Positions 15,942 through 25,617 of a stretch of DNA of 64,000 nt are shown piece by piece (positions within the stretch are counted from its first letter, which is position 1; each line of letters opens with the position of its first letter). The notes under the pieces were generated by a model. That model was not told where the DNA came from and did not search any database. It worked only from the letters and a program-made list of their open reading frames with translations. This DNA is from an uncultured SAR116 cluster alpha proteobacterium. Its GTDB lineage: Bacteria; Pseudomonadota; Alphaproteobacteria; Puniceispirillales; Puniceispirillaceae. Position numbers and translations under genes: made by a program. The stretch spans positions 26,615 through 90,614 of the forward strand of contig CABYPW010000009.1 in assembly GCA_902520885.1 (NCBI GenBank), in the 5' to 3' direction.

Positions 15942-17789
15942 TTAGTTCAAACCCAACGCGGCAAGTTCACTATAAACCTGCTCAAAATATTGACCATGTG
16001 CTCGTGCTATACTGCTTAACCTTACTTTTAAAGTTTCGGTATTGAGACTGTTTGGAAATCGGTTCTGTTGGTTAATAAGTTTTTTGGCATTTCTTTCGTT
16101 TCCAAGTTTATTTTCTGCATAGGCCGTCAAAATATAGATCTCAGGTGCTTTATCTTTAAGAGTAAGATTACCTATTTGCACTACTTCCTCGTACTTGCCA
16201 GTGAGCATATACGACATCATTAAATTTTTCGTTATATTGTAGTCGGTGTCGTTTCTTATCAAGCTGAGTGCTTTGCTCAGGTTTTTTATTCCAGAGTCAT
16301 ATTTACCGCAAGTTACCTGTGCCACCCCGACAATGTTTATAGAACGGGCAGAGGGATTTAGCTTTTCTACTTGTTCTGAATGATATAATGCAGCTTCACA
16401 ATTTCTAGTAATGTTTGCTTCTATTATCGCTTTAAGAGTGTGTGTGTTGTGGTCTTTCTGTAAGCTCAATGCAGTATCTGATAATTGAATAATTTTTTTT
16501 ACATCTTCCTGTTTATCCTTAGATAAACCCGATAATAGTTTTACGAGATGCAAATAACCACCCATCAATGCCTTATTTGCTTCTGGGGCCTCAGAGAGTA
16601 GTAGTTTCTCATATAAAGAATTCGCTTTATACCATCCCTCCTTTGATGCCTGACGCAGATATCTTATCATTGATTGTTGCAAGATATAATCATCGAAGTT
16701 TTGGAAATTACTTGAGGTTATAACACTGTTTTCCATTGCTGGGCCCACATCTAAAGCCTCAACAATCTCTAGACTTATTTTGTCTTGCATTTTAAAGAAT
16801 TCATTTTCAAGAAAATCAAATTTTTCAGTCCAAAGAACGCGTTCAGTCTCTAACTCAAGAAGTTCAGTTGTTACTCTTATTTGGCTTCCAACTCTTTGTG
16901 CTGATCCATTGATTAAAAAATTAACACCATACTTATCAAAAATCTCCTTATTAGTGAAATTTGATTCCCTGATGAAATAGCCGGTGCTGCTAGAAAGTAA
17001 AACGGTGCTGTTGTATTTTTGCAGCATTGCGGAAATTCCCTCGGTAATCGCATCACCAAGATTAAAGTTTTCGCTGGCTGAATTAGTTAAATTTTTAAAA
17101 GGCATTATGAGGATTACAGGGAGGTTAGATTCCGTGTAAACGATATTCTGGTCTTTTTTATAGAACTGTAGATATGTGATTGCAGAAATAATTACTGTTA
17201 AAGTGAGGGTGCAAAAAACTAATACAGCCAGGGGTGATTTTTGACTTCTTATTTTTCTTCTATGCGAACTATCAATCAAGATATCGAACGCATGAAATTG
17301 ATTTTGTTTGACCTTTTGAACGCCTAAGTCATTATATTTTAATTCGGTCTTCCCTTTTACATAATCGTAAATGTTTTTTGATATAGTCACACCGCCTTTT
17401 TGGGACAATGCTTCAAGTCTAGCTGCGATATTGACGCCATCTCCGAGGTAGTTTTTACCTTGCTTTACTACATCACCACTGTTAATACCGATCCGAAATT
17501 CCAGAGGTATAATTACGCCAGGTTTTTCATTATTAATTTTTATTTCTTTCTGAAAATTTACAGCACACTGAACTGCGCCAACCGCACTGGGAAATTCAAT
17601 TAGAAAAGAGTCACCACCTGTATTGAATAAATTTCCTTCGTATTGTTTTAAAAGATTTTTTAAAATAGTTTCACAGTGTCTAAGGCTTTTTACAGTCTCG
17701 TTTTCATTTTCTTCCATATGCTTGCTATAACCAACAACATCGGCTGCTAAAATTACAGAAACTTTGCGATTTATCTCGCTTGATACCAT
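15942..17789 (-). CDS. Class III adenylate/guanylate cyclase with TolB-like and TPR domains (copy 1)
   Basis: A 615-residue signalling protein. Residues ~8-175 are a class III cyclase domain with metal aspartates D17 (LAADVVGYS) and D60 (NTGGDSFLIEF) and the GDGVNIAARLEAL block. One membrane helix follows at about 185-207, then a periplasmic TolB/FlgO-like region (LPVILIMPFKNL, IDGSAQR-like 'INGSAQRVG'), then TPR-like helical repeats to the C-terminus. It makes cAMP or cGMP at the inner membrane. It is a tandem paralogue of the gene at 17981-19831 with the same architecture and the same metal-aspartate numbering. Ligand and output are unknown. Confidence 0.9.
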   Translation of the reverse strand: MVSSEINRKVSVILAADVVGYSKHMEENENETVKSLRHCETILKNLLKQYEGNLFNTGGDSFLIEFPSAVGAVQCAVNFQKEIKINNEKPGVIIPLEFRIGINSGDVVKQGKNYLGDGVNIAARLEALSQKGGVTISKNIYDYVKGKTELKYNDLGVQKVKQNQFHAFDILIDSSHRRKIRSQKSPLAVLVFCTLTLTVIISAITYLQFYKKDQNIVYTESNLPVILIMPFKNLTNSASENFNLGDAITEGISAMLQKYNSTVLLSSSTGYFIRESNFTNKEIFDKYGVNFLINGSAQRVGSQIRVTTELLELETERVLWTEKFDFLENEFFKMQDKISLEIVEALDVGPAMENSVITSSNFQNFDDYILQQSMIRYLRQASKEGWYKANSLYEKLLLSEAPEANKALMGGYLHLVKLLSGLSKDKQEDVKKIIQLSDTALSLQKDHNTHTLKAIIEANITRNCEAALYHSEQVEKLNPSARSINIVGVAQVTCGKYDSGIKNLSKALSLIRNDTDYNITKNLMMSYMLTGKYEEVVQIGNLTLKDKAPEIYILTAYAENKLGNERNAKKLINQQNRFPNSLNTETLKVRLSSIARAHGQYFEQVYSELAALGLN

Positions 17790-17980
17790 TAATTATGCCA
17801 CATCAATCATAGGATTTTTCTAAGTTTTCATCTAGGACACTAGCGTGTTTATTAATTTTTTTAAACAGTAAATATAAAATATTGTTTATTATGGCTATCT
17901 GTCTCTTACCACATAAAACGAAAACTTTTTATTGCTACATCGTTTAAGATTAATAAAACAATTTACATGGTAAACAGGTT

Positions 17981-19831
17981 CTATTTAATTTCGTATTTAT
18001 CTTTATAAAACGTGGAACAAAAATAACCACATGAACTGGCAACTTCCTTAAACCCTTCTGAATTTAATTCCTTCGTTTCTTTTAAAACCGAACTGTATAC
18101 TTTCGCGTTTTGAAGATCGTCTTGTAAGAGGTAAATGAAAGCCATCAGATTTTGTGTTGATTTATCTTTCAAACCTTGTTTTATAAAATTTTCTCCAACA
18201 ATCAAAGCTTTGCTAAAGTCTTTTTTAAACATGTGGGCGGCAATAATCATTTGCTTAATTTCCGCATTTTTCGCATTTGGTTCAAGACGGAGAGCAACAT
18301 TTAAATGTTTAATAGCGTTATCCTGATCGTCGCACGTTATTAAAACATAGCCTAATTGCCTATATCGATTAGAATTTTTCCCAGCCTTAACAAATTCCTC
18401 CAGATGGTAACCTGCTTTTTGGCAATCTTTTTCAAAAATTAATGCAGTTAATCCTGCTAGATTATGTGCATAACCGGGATTTAAAAGTAATGATTTTTCT
18501 ATAGAACTGTAAAGGAGTTCTTTGTCTGCAACCTCGTCATCGGCAAGATTTCTTCGCAGACGCGCGAAGGCATTCCACCCTGGCATGAGATATTTATAAA
18601 CATTTTCATCAGACAGTTTTGTGGTAAGATTAGCACTTAATTTTTCAGCTTTAATTAGTGACTCAGGGGTTCTAGTAAGCCAATTTGAGCGCCAATTCAT
18701 GAAATCAAGAAAATCTGATGAACTTGAGAATACTACTCTGTCTAATTCTGCATCCTCTCCCATTGTTATTTTGGTCATGGTTGATGCAAGTACTTCATCT
18801 GAAATCTCATCCTGTATAGCTAGAGCATCTGTGTCTTTAAAATCAGCAGTTTTAGACCATAGTAGCTCAGAAGAAATTTTGTCTGCAAGTTCAGCAGTTA
18901 TTCTCCATGATGTTCCACTTTTCTGTACTGATCCAGAAACGGCATGAGATATCCCTAATTTTTCAGCAAATTTTTCGTCTAGTTTGCCATTTTTGAAAAG
19001 CTTATTTCTAACCTCTTCGGAGGGTACAGACACTTCTTCGTAATTACTTAGCTTAGTTCTAATGGCTTGAGTTAATCCCTGAGCAAGATTAAGGGTTTCT
19101 GCTTCATAAGACAGATTGCGAAATTCTACCACTATCATTTTTATTGCTTTAGAGTCTAGGAACAACTCTTCAGGCTGGTTTGTTTCCTGCTGACCAAGAG
19201 TTACAAACAAAAAGCCGGCTATAAGCAGACAAAAGCAAAAAGCCGCAATAGAAAATTTTACATTTTTGTCTCTTGTATTGTCTTTATTTTTAAGATTTCT
19301 CTTTTGAGATGGTTCCAAAACGATGTCATATACATGAAAGCTGTTCTCTTTAATTTGCTGTATACCAAGGTCGTTAAATTCTAGAGACGTTTTTTTGTAT
19401 ATAAGCTCATAAATGGATTTTGATATACTAATCCCGTTTGGTTGTGCCAGTGCTTCTAAGCGAGTTGCAATATTTACCCCATCGCCATAAAGGTCTTCCC
19501 CTTCAATAACAACATCACCCATATTGATTCCAATACGGAATTCCATGGCATTATTGTTTTTTGTGAATTCATTTCTTTTTTCTAACTGTTTTTGAAACTC
19601 AGTGGCACATTCTACAGCGGAGACGGCGCTATTAAATTCCGCTAAAACTGAGTCCCCAGCTGTATTAAATATACGGCCATTATGAGTTTTTAACAGTACA
19701 TCAAGTAGTATCTTACATTCTCGGAGGTTTTTTACAGTTTGTGTCTCGTCACGCTCCATAGATTTACTGTAACCAACAACATCTGCCGCCAGTATCACAG
19801 CAATCTTGCGGTTTATATCACTAGAAACCAT
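17981..19831 (-). CDS. Class III adenylate/guanylate cyclase with TolB-like and TPR domains (copy 2)
   Basis: A 616-residue paralogue of the adjacent cyclase. The start (MVSSDINRKIAVILAADVVGYS) and the metal residues D17 and D60 (NTAGDSVLAEF) align without gaps, and YGDGVNIATRLEAL is retained. A single helix sits at about 195-215, followed by the TolB-like part (VVEFRNLSYEAETL, VSGSVQKSG) and TPR-like helices. The cyclase halves are much more alike than the C-terminal halves, so the two copies may sense different inputs. The genes are 191 bp apart with no gene between, each probably with its own promoter. Confidence 0.9.
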   Translation of the reverse strand: MVSSDINRKIAVILAADVVGYSKSMERDETQTVKNLRECKILLDVLLKTHNGRIFNTAGDSVLAEFNSAVSAVECATEFQKQLEKRNEFTKNNNAMEFRIGINMGDVVIEGEDLYGDGVNIATRLEALAQPNGISISKSIYELIYKKTSLEFNDLGIQQIKENSFHVYDIVLEPSQKRNLKNKDNTRDKNVKFSIAAFCFCLLIAGFLFVTLGQQETNQPEELFLDSKAIKMIVVEFRNLSYEAETLNLAQGLTQAIRTKLSNYEEVSVPSEEVRNKLFKNGKLDEKFAEKLGISHAVSGSVQKSGTSWRITAELADKISSELLWSKTADFKDTDALAIQDEISDEVLASTMTKITMGEDAELDRVVFSSSSDFLDFMNWRSNWLTRTPESLIKAEKLSANLTTKLSDENVYKYLMPGWNAFARLRRNLADDEVADKELLYSSIEKSLLLNPGYAHNLAGLTALIFEKDCQKAGYHLEEFVKAGKNSNRYRQLGYVLITCDDQDNAIKHLNVALRLEPNAKNAEIKQMIIAAHMFKKDFSKALIVGENFIKQGLKDKSTQNLMAFIYLLQDDLQNAKVYSSVLKETKELNSEGFKEVASSCGYFCSTFYKDKYEIK

Positions 19832-19963
19832 ATGGTTCTCCGTTAAGACAGCTATCTATTTATTAATATTGCAGGGCGGGGTAAGATTTAAAAGGGCTTC
19901 TTTTCTAACATGCACTAAAATTTCTTAATACTGGTTGGTTAGAGTCAGTGAATATTAACAATC

Positions 19964-20506
19964 CTACATTCCGTGAGAGAATGCTCTAACTTTTTCAAAT
20001 GGAAAATGGTCAGCACTATCCTTTTTAGCATAAAAAACGTCTACCACTATCCCTTTTTCATTAATAAATACATCAGTTACCGCTATGTCAAAAAAACCTT
20101 TAATCGGCATTGGAATGAAACCCTTAACTATTGCAGGAAATATTTTATGTGATTTGAATAGCATTGCCAAAAAAACTTTACCCATTGAGCGTTCTACATC
20201 ATATTTCTCGAAATACTTAAAATGCTCGTCTGCTAATATTTTAAATGGTAGCTTACCATGCTTTCTCATAGTACGATTCAGATTATCAGTTGGTGAATGA
20301 AAAATCCCGACGTGAACAAAATCTTTTCCAAACTCATCAGATCTTTTTTTAAATTCCATTAACCTCAAGTTACAAAAACTACAGCCTGCGATTCTGTAAA
20401 ATGTTAATAGCACTTTTTTGCCTTTGGTGCTTGATAACTTAAACATATTACCATTTGTGTCAGGCAATTCTATTTCATCAATTTTATCACCAACTTTTAT
20501 TTTCAT
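19964..20506 (-). CDS. Peroxiredoxin-like thioredoxin-fold protein
   Basis: A 180-residue thiol protein of the AhpC/TSA-redoxin fold. It starts MKIKVGDKIDEIELPDTNG and carries a C-x-x-C at GCSFCNLR in the position where AhpC-type proteins have the peroxidatic cysteine. A reading frame extends 84 nt further upstream, but the ATG at 20504-20506 has AAGGAA just before it and begins the domain, so I chose it. The likely role is reduction of peroxides or protein disulfides. The CxxC arrangement fits the 'peroxiredoxin-like' subgroup better than classical AhpC. It lies alone between the cyclases and the TRAP operon. Confidence 0.8.
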   Translation of the reverse strand: MKIKVGDKIDEIELPDTNGNMFKLSSTKGKKVLLTFYRIAGCSFCNLRLMEFKKRSDEFGKDFVHVGIFHSPTDNLNRTMRKHGKLPFKILADEHFKYFEKYDVERSMGKVFLAMLFKSHKIFPAIVKGFIPMPIKGFFDIAVTDVFINEKGIVVDVFYAKKDSADHFPFEKVRAFSHGM

Positions 20507-20864
20507 CACCAATTCCTTTTCGAGAATTTCTACAAAACAAAACATACCAGTCGATGGTCTGCGAATCATTAACCAATCCAAATTCGACAAGGAAGCCTAA
20601 AAAAAAGGCAATTATTTCAAATTCACTGCTCTGTAATTGTTTTCATTCTTTGAGAATCAAAATTTTGAAAGGTGTAAAACATAAATCTTAAGTAACCTAA
20701 AGGGTTTCAAAATTTTCAAAAATGTTATAAAATTACTTTTTACTGACCAATATTGGTAATAAACTAATAAATTAAGGTGGTTTTTATAAGAAAAAGTTTA
20801 ATTCAGATTGATTTGCGAAAGAATGATGTTATTTAACCTCCTAAGTTTAAAAAGGGAGAAAATT

Positions 20865-21959
20865 ATGTCAAACACAAACAGAAGAAATTTTTTGACTGGT
20901 GCTGCGATTGCTGGCGCGTCAGCGACGGCATTATCAACACCAGCTATTTCCGGTTCACATTCATTCACACTTAAAATGCAGGCTGCTTGGGGTGGTGGAA
21001 TTTTCCTGGAAAATGCGCAATCCTATGTCGATAGAGTACATGAGATGGCGGGAGACGCTCTTAAAATTGATTTGCTAGCAGTCAATGCTGTCGTAAAAAC
21101 TAGTCAGATGCAAGATGCGGTTCATAGAGGAGTTTTAGATGCTTGTCACTATGTTCCTGCTTACTGGTACTCAAAATCAAAAGCTGCTTCGTTGTTTGGC
21201 ACAGGACCTTGTTTTGGTTGGTCATCTCAAGAAGTGCTTGGTTGGTGTCATTACGGCGGTGGAATGGAGTTACTTAACGAGTTATTCGACTCGCTAGGAC
21301 TGAACATCGTTTCATTTTTCAACTCAGCGATGCCAGCTCAGCCAATGGGTTGGTTTAAAGAAGAAATTAAAGATGCATCTCAGATGGACGGATTAAAATA
21401 TAGAACAGTTGGATTGGCAGCTGACGTCTTAATGGAAATGGGCATGTCTGTAGTACAGCTACCTGGTGGTGAGATTCAACCCGCAATGAAATCCGGATTG
21501 ATTGATGCTGCTGAATTCAATAACCCAACATCTGACAAAGACTTTGGCATGCAAGATGTTTCCAAGCATTATCACCTTGGCTCCTTCCATCAATCACAGG
21601 AATTCTTTGAGGTATCGTTTAACAAGAAAAAGTACGAGTCTTTACCTGCAGAACTTCAAGCTATTCTGAAGTATGCATCAGAGGCTGAAAACTCAAACTT
21701 TTACTGGCATAACACAAAGCGTTATTCTGAAGATTTAGGAAAACTAAAAGATATGGGTGTTAATGTCTACAGAACTCCAGATTCTGTGATGAAAGCACAA
21801 TTGGAAGCCTGGGATATAGTTGTTGATCGAATTTCAGCGGAAGACCCATTCTTTTCAAAAGTAGTGGATTCTCAGAAGGCTTATGCTAAAGAAGTGATGA
21901 ACTATTTGAACCTCAATCAACCAGATTATAAAATGGCTTACAATCACCACTTTGGTTGA
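20865..21959 (+). CDS. TRAP transporter substrate-binding protein (DctP family, TakP-like)
   Basis: A 364-residue periplasmic binding protein exported by the Tat route: the N-terminus has a twin-arginine motif (NRRNFLTGAA) and a cleavage region near STPAISGS. The 'LPGGEIQPAMKSGLIDAAEFNNP' region, quoted in parts as LPGGEIQPAM and GLIDAAEFNNP, matches the TakP/2-oxoacid class of DctP proteins. The start chosen is the ATG at 20865 after AAAGGGAG; an in-frame upstream ATG at 20808 would add 19 residues that disrupt the Tat signal. A terminator-like hairpin follows. A 2-oxoacid or hydroxyacid ligand is inferred. Confidence 0.92.
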   Translation: MSNTNRRNFLTGAAIAGASATALSTPAISGSHSFTLKMQAAWGGGIFLENAQSYVDRVHEMAGDALKIDLLAVNAVVKTSQMQDAVHRGVLDACHYVPAYWYSKSKAASLFGTGPCFGWSSQEVLGWCHYGGGMELLNELFDSLGLNIVSFFNSAMPAQPMGWFKEEIKDASQMDGLKYRTVGLAADVLMEMGMSVVQLPGGEIQPAMKSGLIDAAEFNNPTSDKDFGMQDVSKHYHLGSFHQSQEFFEVSFNKKKYESLPAELQAILKYASEAENSNFYWHNTKRYSEDLGKLKDMGVNVYRTPDSVMKAQLEAWDIVVDRISAEDPFFSKVVDSQKAYAKEVMNYLNLNQPDYKMAYNHHFG

Positions 21960-21967
21960 TACTTTTT

Positions 21968-22003
21968 AAAAAGTTTGACCGAAATTTTTCGGTCAAACTT
22001 TTT
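21968..22003 (+). terminator. Strong hairpin with T-run after the TRAP SBP gene
   Basis: A 17-bp arm (21968-21984) is perfectly complementary to 21987-22003, leaving a minimal loop, and runs into a T-tract ending at 22006. It starts 9 nt after the stop codon and lies before the permease genes. It looks like a rho-independent terminator or attenuator that lets the binding protein be made in excess of the permeases. Confidence 0.85.
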
Positions 22004-22066
22004 TTTGTTTTACGAAAGATATGTAGGTAATTTTAGGTTAACAAAATATCCGACGGGTGGGATACT

Positions 22067-22627
22067 GTGACATCATTTGTATACATGATAGAGAGTTTGA
22101 GTGTATGGGTTGGTAGAGCATTTGGATGGTGCATCTTAATCCTTACATTTTCAGTTTCCTATGAAGTATTTGTTCGTTATGTGCTTAATTCTCCAACAGT
22201 TTGGGCTTTCGACATGATGATACAAATGTATGGGGCTTTGTTTTTGATGGCCGGTCCATACGCACTGGCCCAAGACACGCATGTTAGGGGAGATGTTTTG
22301 TACCGCTTATTTCCAGTAAAATGGCAGGCAACAATAGATTTCGTTCTCTATTTAATTTTCTTTTTTCCCGGAATGTTAGCTTTGTTTTGGTATGGTTGGG
22401 AGATTGCTTCTGATAGTTGGAGATACAAAGAAGTAAGTTGGAATTCACCAGCTCGCATTCAAATATATTTCTTTAAAACTCTCATACCGTTGGCTGGCTT
22501 TTTGCTCATTCTTCAGGGTTTTGCAGAGTTAGTGCGTTGTTGGAGGGCAATGCGTTCAGGTAAATGGATGCCTCGCCTTAGTGATTCAAAAGAGACTGAG
22601 GACATTCTGACCAGTCAAAACAATTAA
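22067..22627 (+). CDS. TRAP transporter small permease (DctQ)
   Basis: A 186-residue membrane protein with four hydrophobic segments, typical of DctQ: FGWCILILTFSVSYEVFVRYVLNSPTVW (read in parts), then FDMMIQMYGALFLMAG, a 'DTHVRGDVLYRLFP' loop, FVLYLIFFFPGMLALFWYG, and a last helix. It partners with DctM in the inner membrane. The start is a GTG at 22067, and an ATG at 22085 is the alternative. It lies 64 nt after the SBP hairpin and 29 bp before DctM. Confidence 0.9.
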   Translation: MTSFVYMIESLSVWVGRAFGWCILILTFSVSYEVFVRYVLNSPTVWAFDMMIQMYGALFLMAGPYALAQDTHVRGDVLYRLFPVKWQATIDFVLYLIFFFPGMLALFWYGWEIASDSWRYKEVSWNSPARIQIYFFKTLIPLAGFLLILQGFAELVRCWRAMRSGKWMPRLSDSKETEDILTSQNN

Positions 22628-22656
22628 TTAAATACAAATCCCGATTAGGACACAAT

Positions 22657-24021
22657 ATGACCGATCCACAAATTGCCATTTTTATGCTTTGCTTATTCAT
22701 CGTGTTAGTTTTGCTTGGATTCCCTATAGCCTTTACATTAATCGCAATGGGAGTTGGCTTTGGTTACTATGCTTACTATCAAGGCGGTATAGAGACTTTT
22801 TCTGATGTTTTTAATAATAATATTTTTTATTTACTTAACCAAAATACCTATTCGGTTATGGAAAATGATACCTTGGTAGCAATACCATTGTTCTTATTTA
22901 TGGGGTACGTTGTAGAAAGAGCAAATATTGTAAACCGTCTTTTCTATTCCTTACAGATGGCCGCAAGAAATTTACCTGGATCTATGGCAATTGCCGCCCT
23001 ATTGACTTGTGCCGTTTTTTCTACCGCCTCAGGAATAGTTGGTGCTGTTGTAACATTAATGGGACTTTTGGCATTTCCAGCTATGGCGAGTGCTGGTTAT
23101 AATAAGCAATTTGCGTCTGGAGTTATTTGTGCAGGCGGAACTTTGGGCATATTAATACCGCCTTCAATTATGTTAATTGTATACTCTGCAATTGCTGAGT
23201 TGTCTCCATTAAGATTGTATGCCGCTGCCATGTTTCCAGGCCTTTTGTTAGCTGGTTTATATATCGTTTATGTTATTTTGAGAGTGTCTGTTCAACCAAA
23301 ATTGGCTCCAAAACCTCGCGATGAGGACGTTCCATCAGTATCAAAAATATATTTTGACCTTTTAGTTTCATTCGTTCCTTTAACGGCACTGATAGCAGCT
23401 GTCCTAGGCTCAATTCTAGGGGGCTTGGCAACGCCAGCAGAAGCTGCAGCTATGGGCGCTCTAGGCGGGTTGGTTTTGGCGATTTTATATAGATCTTTAA
23501 CGTGGGAAAAGGTAAAGGATTCTGTCTTTCTCACAGCAAAGGCTACAGCAATGGTATGTTGGTTGTTTGTAGGCTCATGGACTTTTGCATCAGTATTTTC
23601 CTACCTAGGTGGTCATGATGTAATCGAACACTGGGTGCTTGGAATGAACCTTCAGCCATGGCAATTTCTGGTTATGGTACAAATGATTATATTCGTCCTC
23701 GGCTGGCCATTAGAGTGGTCTGAGATATTAATTATTTTTGTTCCAATTTTTCTCCCAATGTTAGATGCATTCGGGGTAAACCCCTATTTTTTCGCGATGC
23801 TTGTCGCACTCAACCTTCAAACATCCTTTCTTACTCCTCCTATGGCTATGTCGGCATATTATTTGAAGGGTGTGCTTAAAGATCAAATTGAATTGGTGGA
23901 AATTTTTAAGGGCATATTCCCATATCTCGTGATAGTAATTTCTAGTATGGTACTTTTATATCAATTTCCAGGTATTGCACTTTGGTTGCCTGACTATCTT
24001 TTTGGACCTTACATAGACTAA
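22657..24021 (+). CDS. TRAP transporter large permease (DctM)
   Basis: A 454-residue inner-membrane protein with about 12 helices, the channel subunit of the TRAP importer, which uses the sodium gradient. Characteristic parts are the 'LLGFPIAFTLIAMG' opening, 'ATASGIVGAVVTLMG'-type helix hairpin (here FSTASGIVGAVVTLMGL), 'GILIPPSIMLIVYS', 'GLATPAEAAAMGALG' and 'NLQTSFLTPPMA'. Length is near the family norm. It is followed by the amidase gene after 18 bp, so import and hydrolysis appear linked. Confidence 0.94.
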   Translation: MTDPQIAIFMLCLFIVLVLLGFPIAFTLIAMGVGFGYYAYYQGGIETFSDVFNNNIFYLLNQNTYSVMENDTLVAIPLFLFMGYVVERANIVNRLFYSLQMAARNLPGSMAIAALLTCAVFSTASGIVGAVVTLMGLLAFPAMASAGYNKQFASGVICAGGTLGILIPPSIMLIVYSAIAELSPLRLYAAAMFPGLLLAGLYIVYVILRVSVQPKLAPKPRDEDVPSVSKIYFDLLVSFVPLTALIAAVLGSILGGLATPAEAAAMGALGGLVLAILYRSLTWEKVKDSVFLTAKATAMVCWLFVGSWTFASVFSYLGGHDVIEHWVLGMNLQPWQFLVMVQMIIFVLGWPLEWSEILIIFVPIFLPMLDAFGVNPYFFAMLVALNLQTSFLTPPMAMSAYYLKGVLKDQIELVEIFKGIFPYLVIVISSMVLLYQFPGIALWLPDYLFGPYID

Positions 24022-24039
24022 GCATTTTTGAGTGGTGTG

Positions 24040-25383
24040 ATGTTTTTTAAAGCTCATGAAATTGTTAAGGGCATAAGTGAAGGGTCTCTCACAGCAATTT
24101 CCGTGTTGGAAAAATGTTTTGAAAATATTGACATGGACGATAATGAGCTCCGAGCATGGGTATGTTTGGATAGAGATGGAGCTTCAGACAGAGCAAACAT
24201 GCTGGATAAGATGAGAAAATCTGGGAAAGCTATTGGCCCCCTCCACGGTGTTCCTGTTGGTATTAAGGACATAGTTGATACAGTAAATCTTCCCACAAGT
24301 TTTGGAAGTAGTATATTTACCGATAGAAAACCAGAATCGCCAGCACGTATTATTGAACTATTGGAGATGGCAGGGGCTATAGTGGTTGGTAAAACGGTTA
24401 CAACAGAGTTTGCTTTTATGAACCCTTCAGTTACAAAAAACCCAATAAATAAAGCCTATAGTCCGGGAGGTTCGTCTTCTGGTTCTGCATCGGCAGTCGC
24501 TGCGGGTCATGTTCCAATTGCCATTGGTAGTCAAACAAATGGGTCGGTAATAAGGCCGGCTTCCTATTGTGGCTTATATGCTATAAAGCCAAGTAGTGGT
24601 ATAATTCCTCGGACAGGTGTTTTAGAGACATCAAAAACATTAGACCAAATGGGAATATTTGCTAATTGTCTAGAAGACCTGGCTATTGTAAATGATGTTT
24701 TATCAGACTATGACAGTAGGGACCCTAGTAGTAGACCTGTCCCGAGACCTAGTTTAACTAAAATAATTACCGAACCGCCCCCTATAGAACCAAAGTTTGT
24801 TTGGTTGGGTCTCGAATATTTAGATAACTCAGATAATGCTGTTAAAGATGGTTTTCTTCAAATCAGGGAACTTTTGGGAGATAAAATAGAAACTGTTGAC
24901 GCCAAAGAAGCTACCAAAAAATTGATTGCAGCCCATAAAACAATTCACGAATATCAATTGTTAGAAAATTTAGCTCCAATTAACCAAGAAAATCCAGGCA
25001 AAATGAATAGACTGATTTTAGAAGCGTTGGAAAGAGCAAAATCAATTAGCGCTTCTGATTTTAATTTGGCATTAGAAATTAGAAAAGAAGCCCAAAATTT
25101 CTTTGAATCTTTATTTTTAGATTATGATGCTATTATAACGCCATCTGCTTTATCAGAGCCACCATTATTAAAAGAAAATAGCACCGGAAACCCGATCTGT
25201 TGCACTATATGGACACTTTGCGGATTACCATGTTTTAATATCCCCCTTCTAAGCGGTGAGAACAGATTACCAATTGGGGTACAGTTGGTAGGTAAATTTG
25301 AAGAAGATGACCGTTTAATAAGGACTGCTAACTATTTGCAAAAATATTTAACTGGCGAAGTATCTGGACAAAAAACATCTTAA
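24040..25383 (+). CDS. Amidase-signature hydrolase
   Basis: A 447-residue amidase of the AS family (GatA/fatty-amide-hydrolase fold). The Ser-cisSer-Lys triad is visible: the lysine in VGIKDIVDT, the cis-serine in GGSSSGSAS, and the nucleophile in QTNGSVIRPAS. It hydrolyses an amide in the cytoplasm; the substrate is unknown. The ATG at 24040 is preferred over an in-frame TTG (24028) and GTG (24037). It sits between the TRAP permease and a small membrane protein, suggesting that the imported acid or its amide is processed here. Confidence 0.9.
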   Translation: MFFKAHEIVKGISEGSLTAISVLEKCFENIDMDDNELRAWVCLDRDGASDRANMLDKMRKSGKAIGPLHGVPVGIKDIVDTVNLPTSFGSSIFTDRKPESPARIIELLEMAGAIVVGKTVTTEFAFMNPSVTKNPINKAYSPGGSSSGSASAVAAGHVPIAIGSQTNGSVIRPASYCGLYAIKPSSGIIPRTGVLETSKTLDQMGIFANCLEDLAIVNDVLSDYDSRDPSSRPVPRPSLTKIITEPPPIEPKFVWLGLEYLDNSDNAVKDGFLQIRELLGDKIETVDAKEATKKLIAAHKTIHEYQLLENLAPINQENPGKMNRLILEALERAKSISASDFNLALEIRKEAQNFFESLFLDYDAIITPSALSEPPLLKENSTGNPICCTIWTLCGLPCFNIPLLSGENRLPIGVQLVGKFEEDDRLIRTANYLQKYLTGEVSGQKTS

Positions 25384-25418
25384 GTGAATTAAATTTTAGT
25401 GAAGAGGATTATTGAAAA

Positions 25419-25610
25419 ATGTCGAAAACTAGCCGAATAGTTATAGCGTTAATTGCCAATGGATTGTTTTTACTATTTATATTCGGTCTCGCTCACAGTA
25501 TATCAACTGGTTTTGCCGGTTTTTGGGGAGGGTTGCCGTTTTGGATTATAAGTCTGTTCGTCACAATTTTTGCCTTGTATGATGTTTTCGACGAAACAAG
25601 AAAAAAATAA
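25419..25610 (+). CDS. Small two-helix membrane protein
   Basis: A 63-residue protein with two hydrophobic segments at about 7-27 and 35-54 and a charged tail (DVFDETRKK). AGAGGA-like purines lie 13-18 nt before the ATG. It lies 35 bp after the amidase gene and 7 bp before the dehydrogenase gene on the same strand, so it is probably translated from the TRAP operon message. I do not recognise a family. Confidence 0.6.
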   Translation: MSKTSRIVIALIANGLFLLFIFGLAHSISTGFAGFWGGLPFWIISLFVTIFALYDVFDETRKK

Positions 25611-25617
25611 AGGCAAA

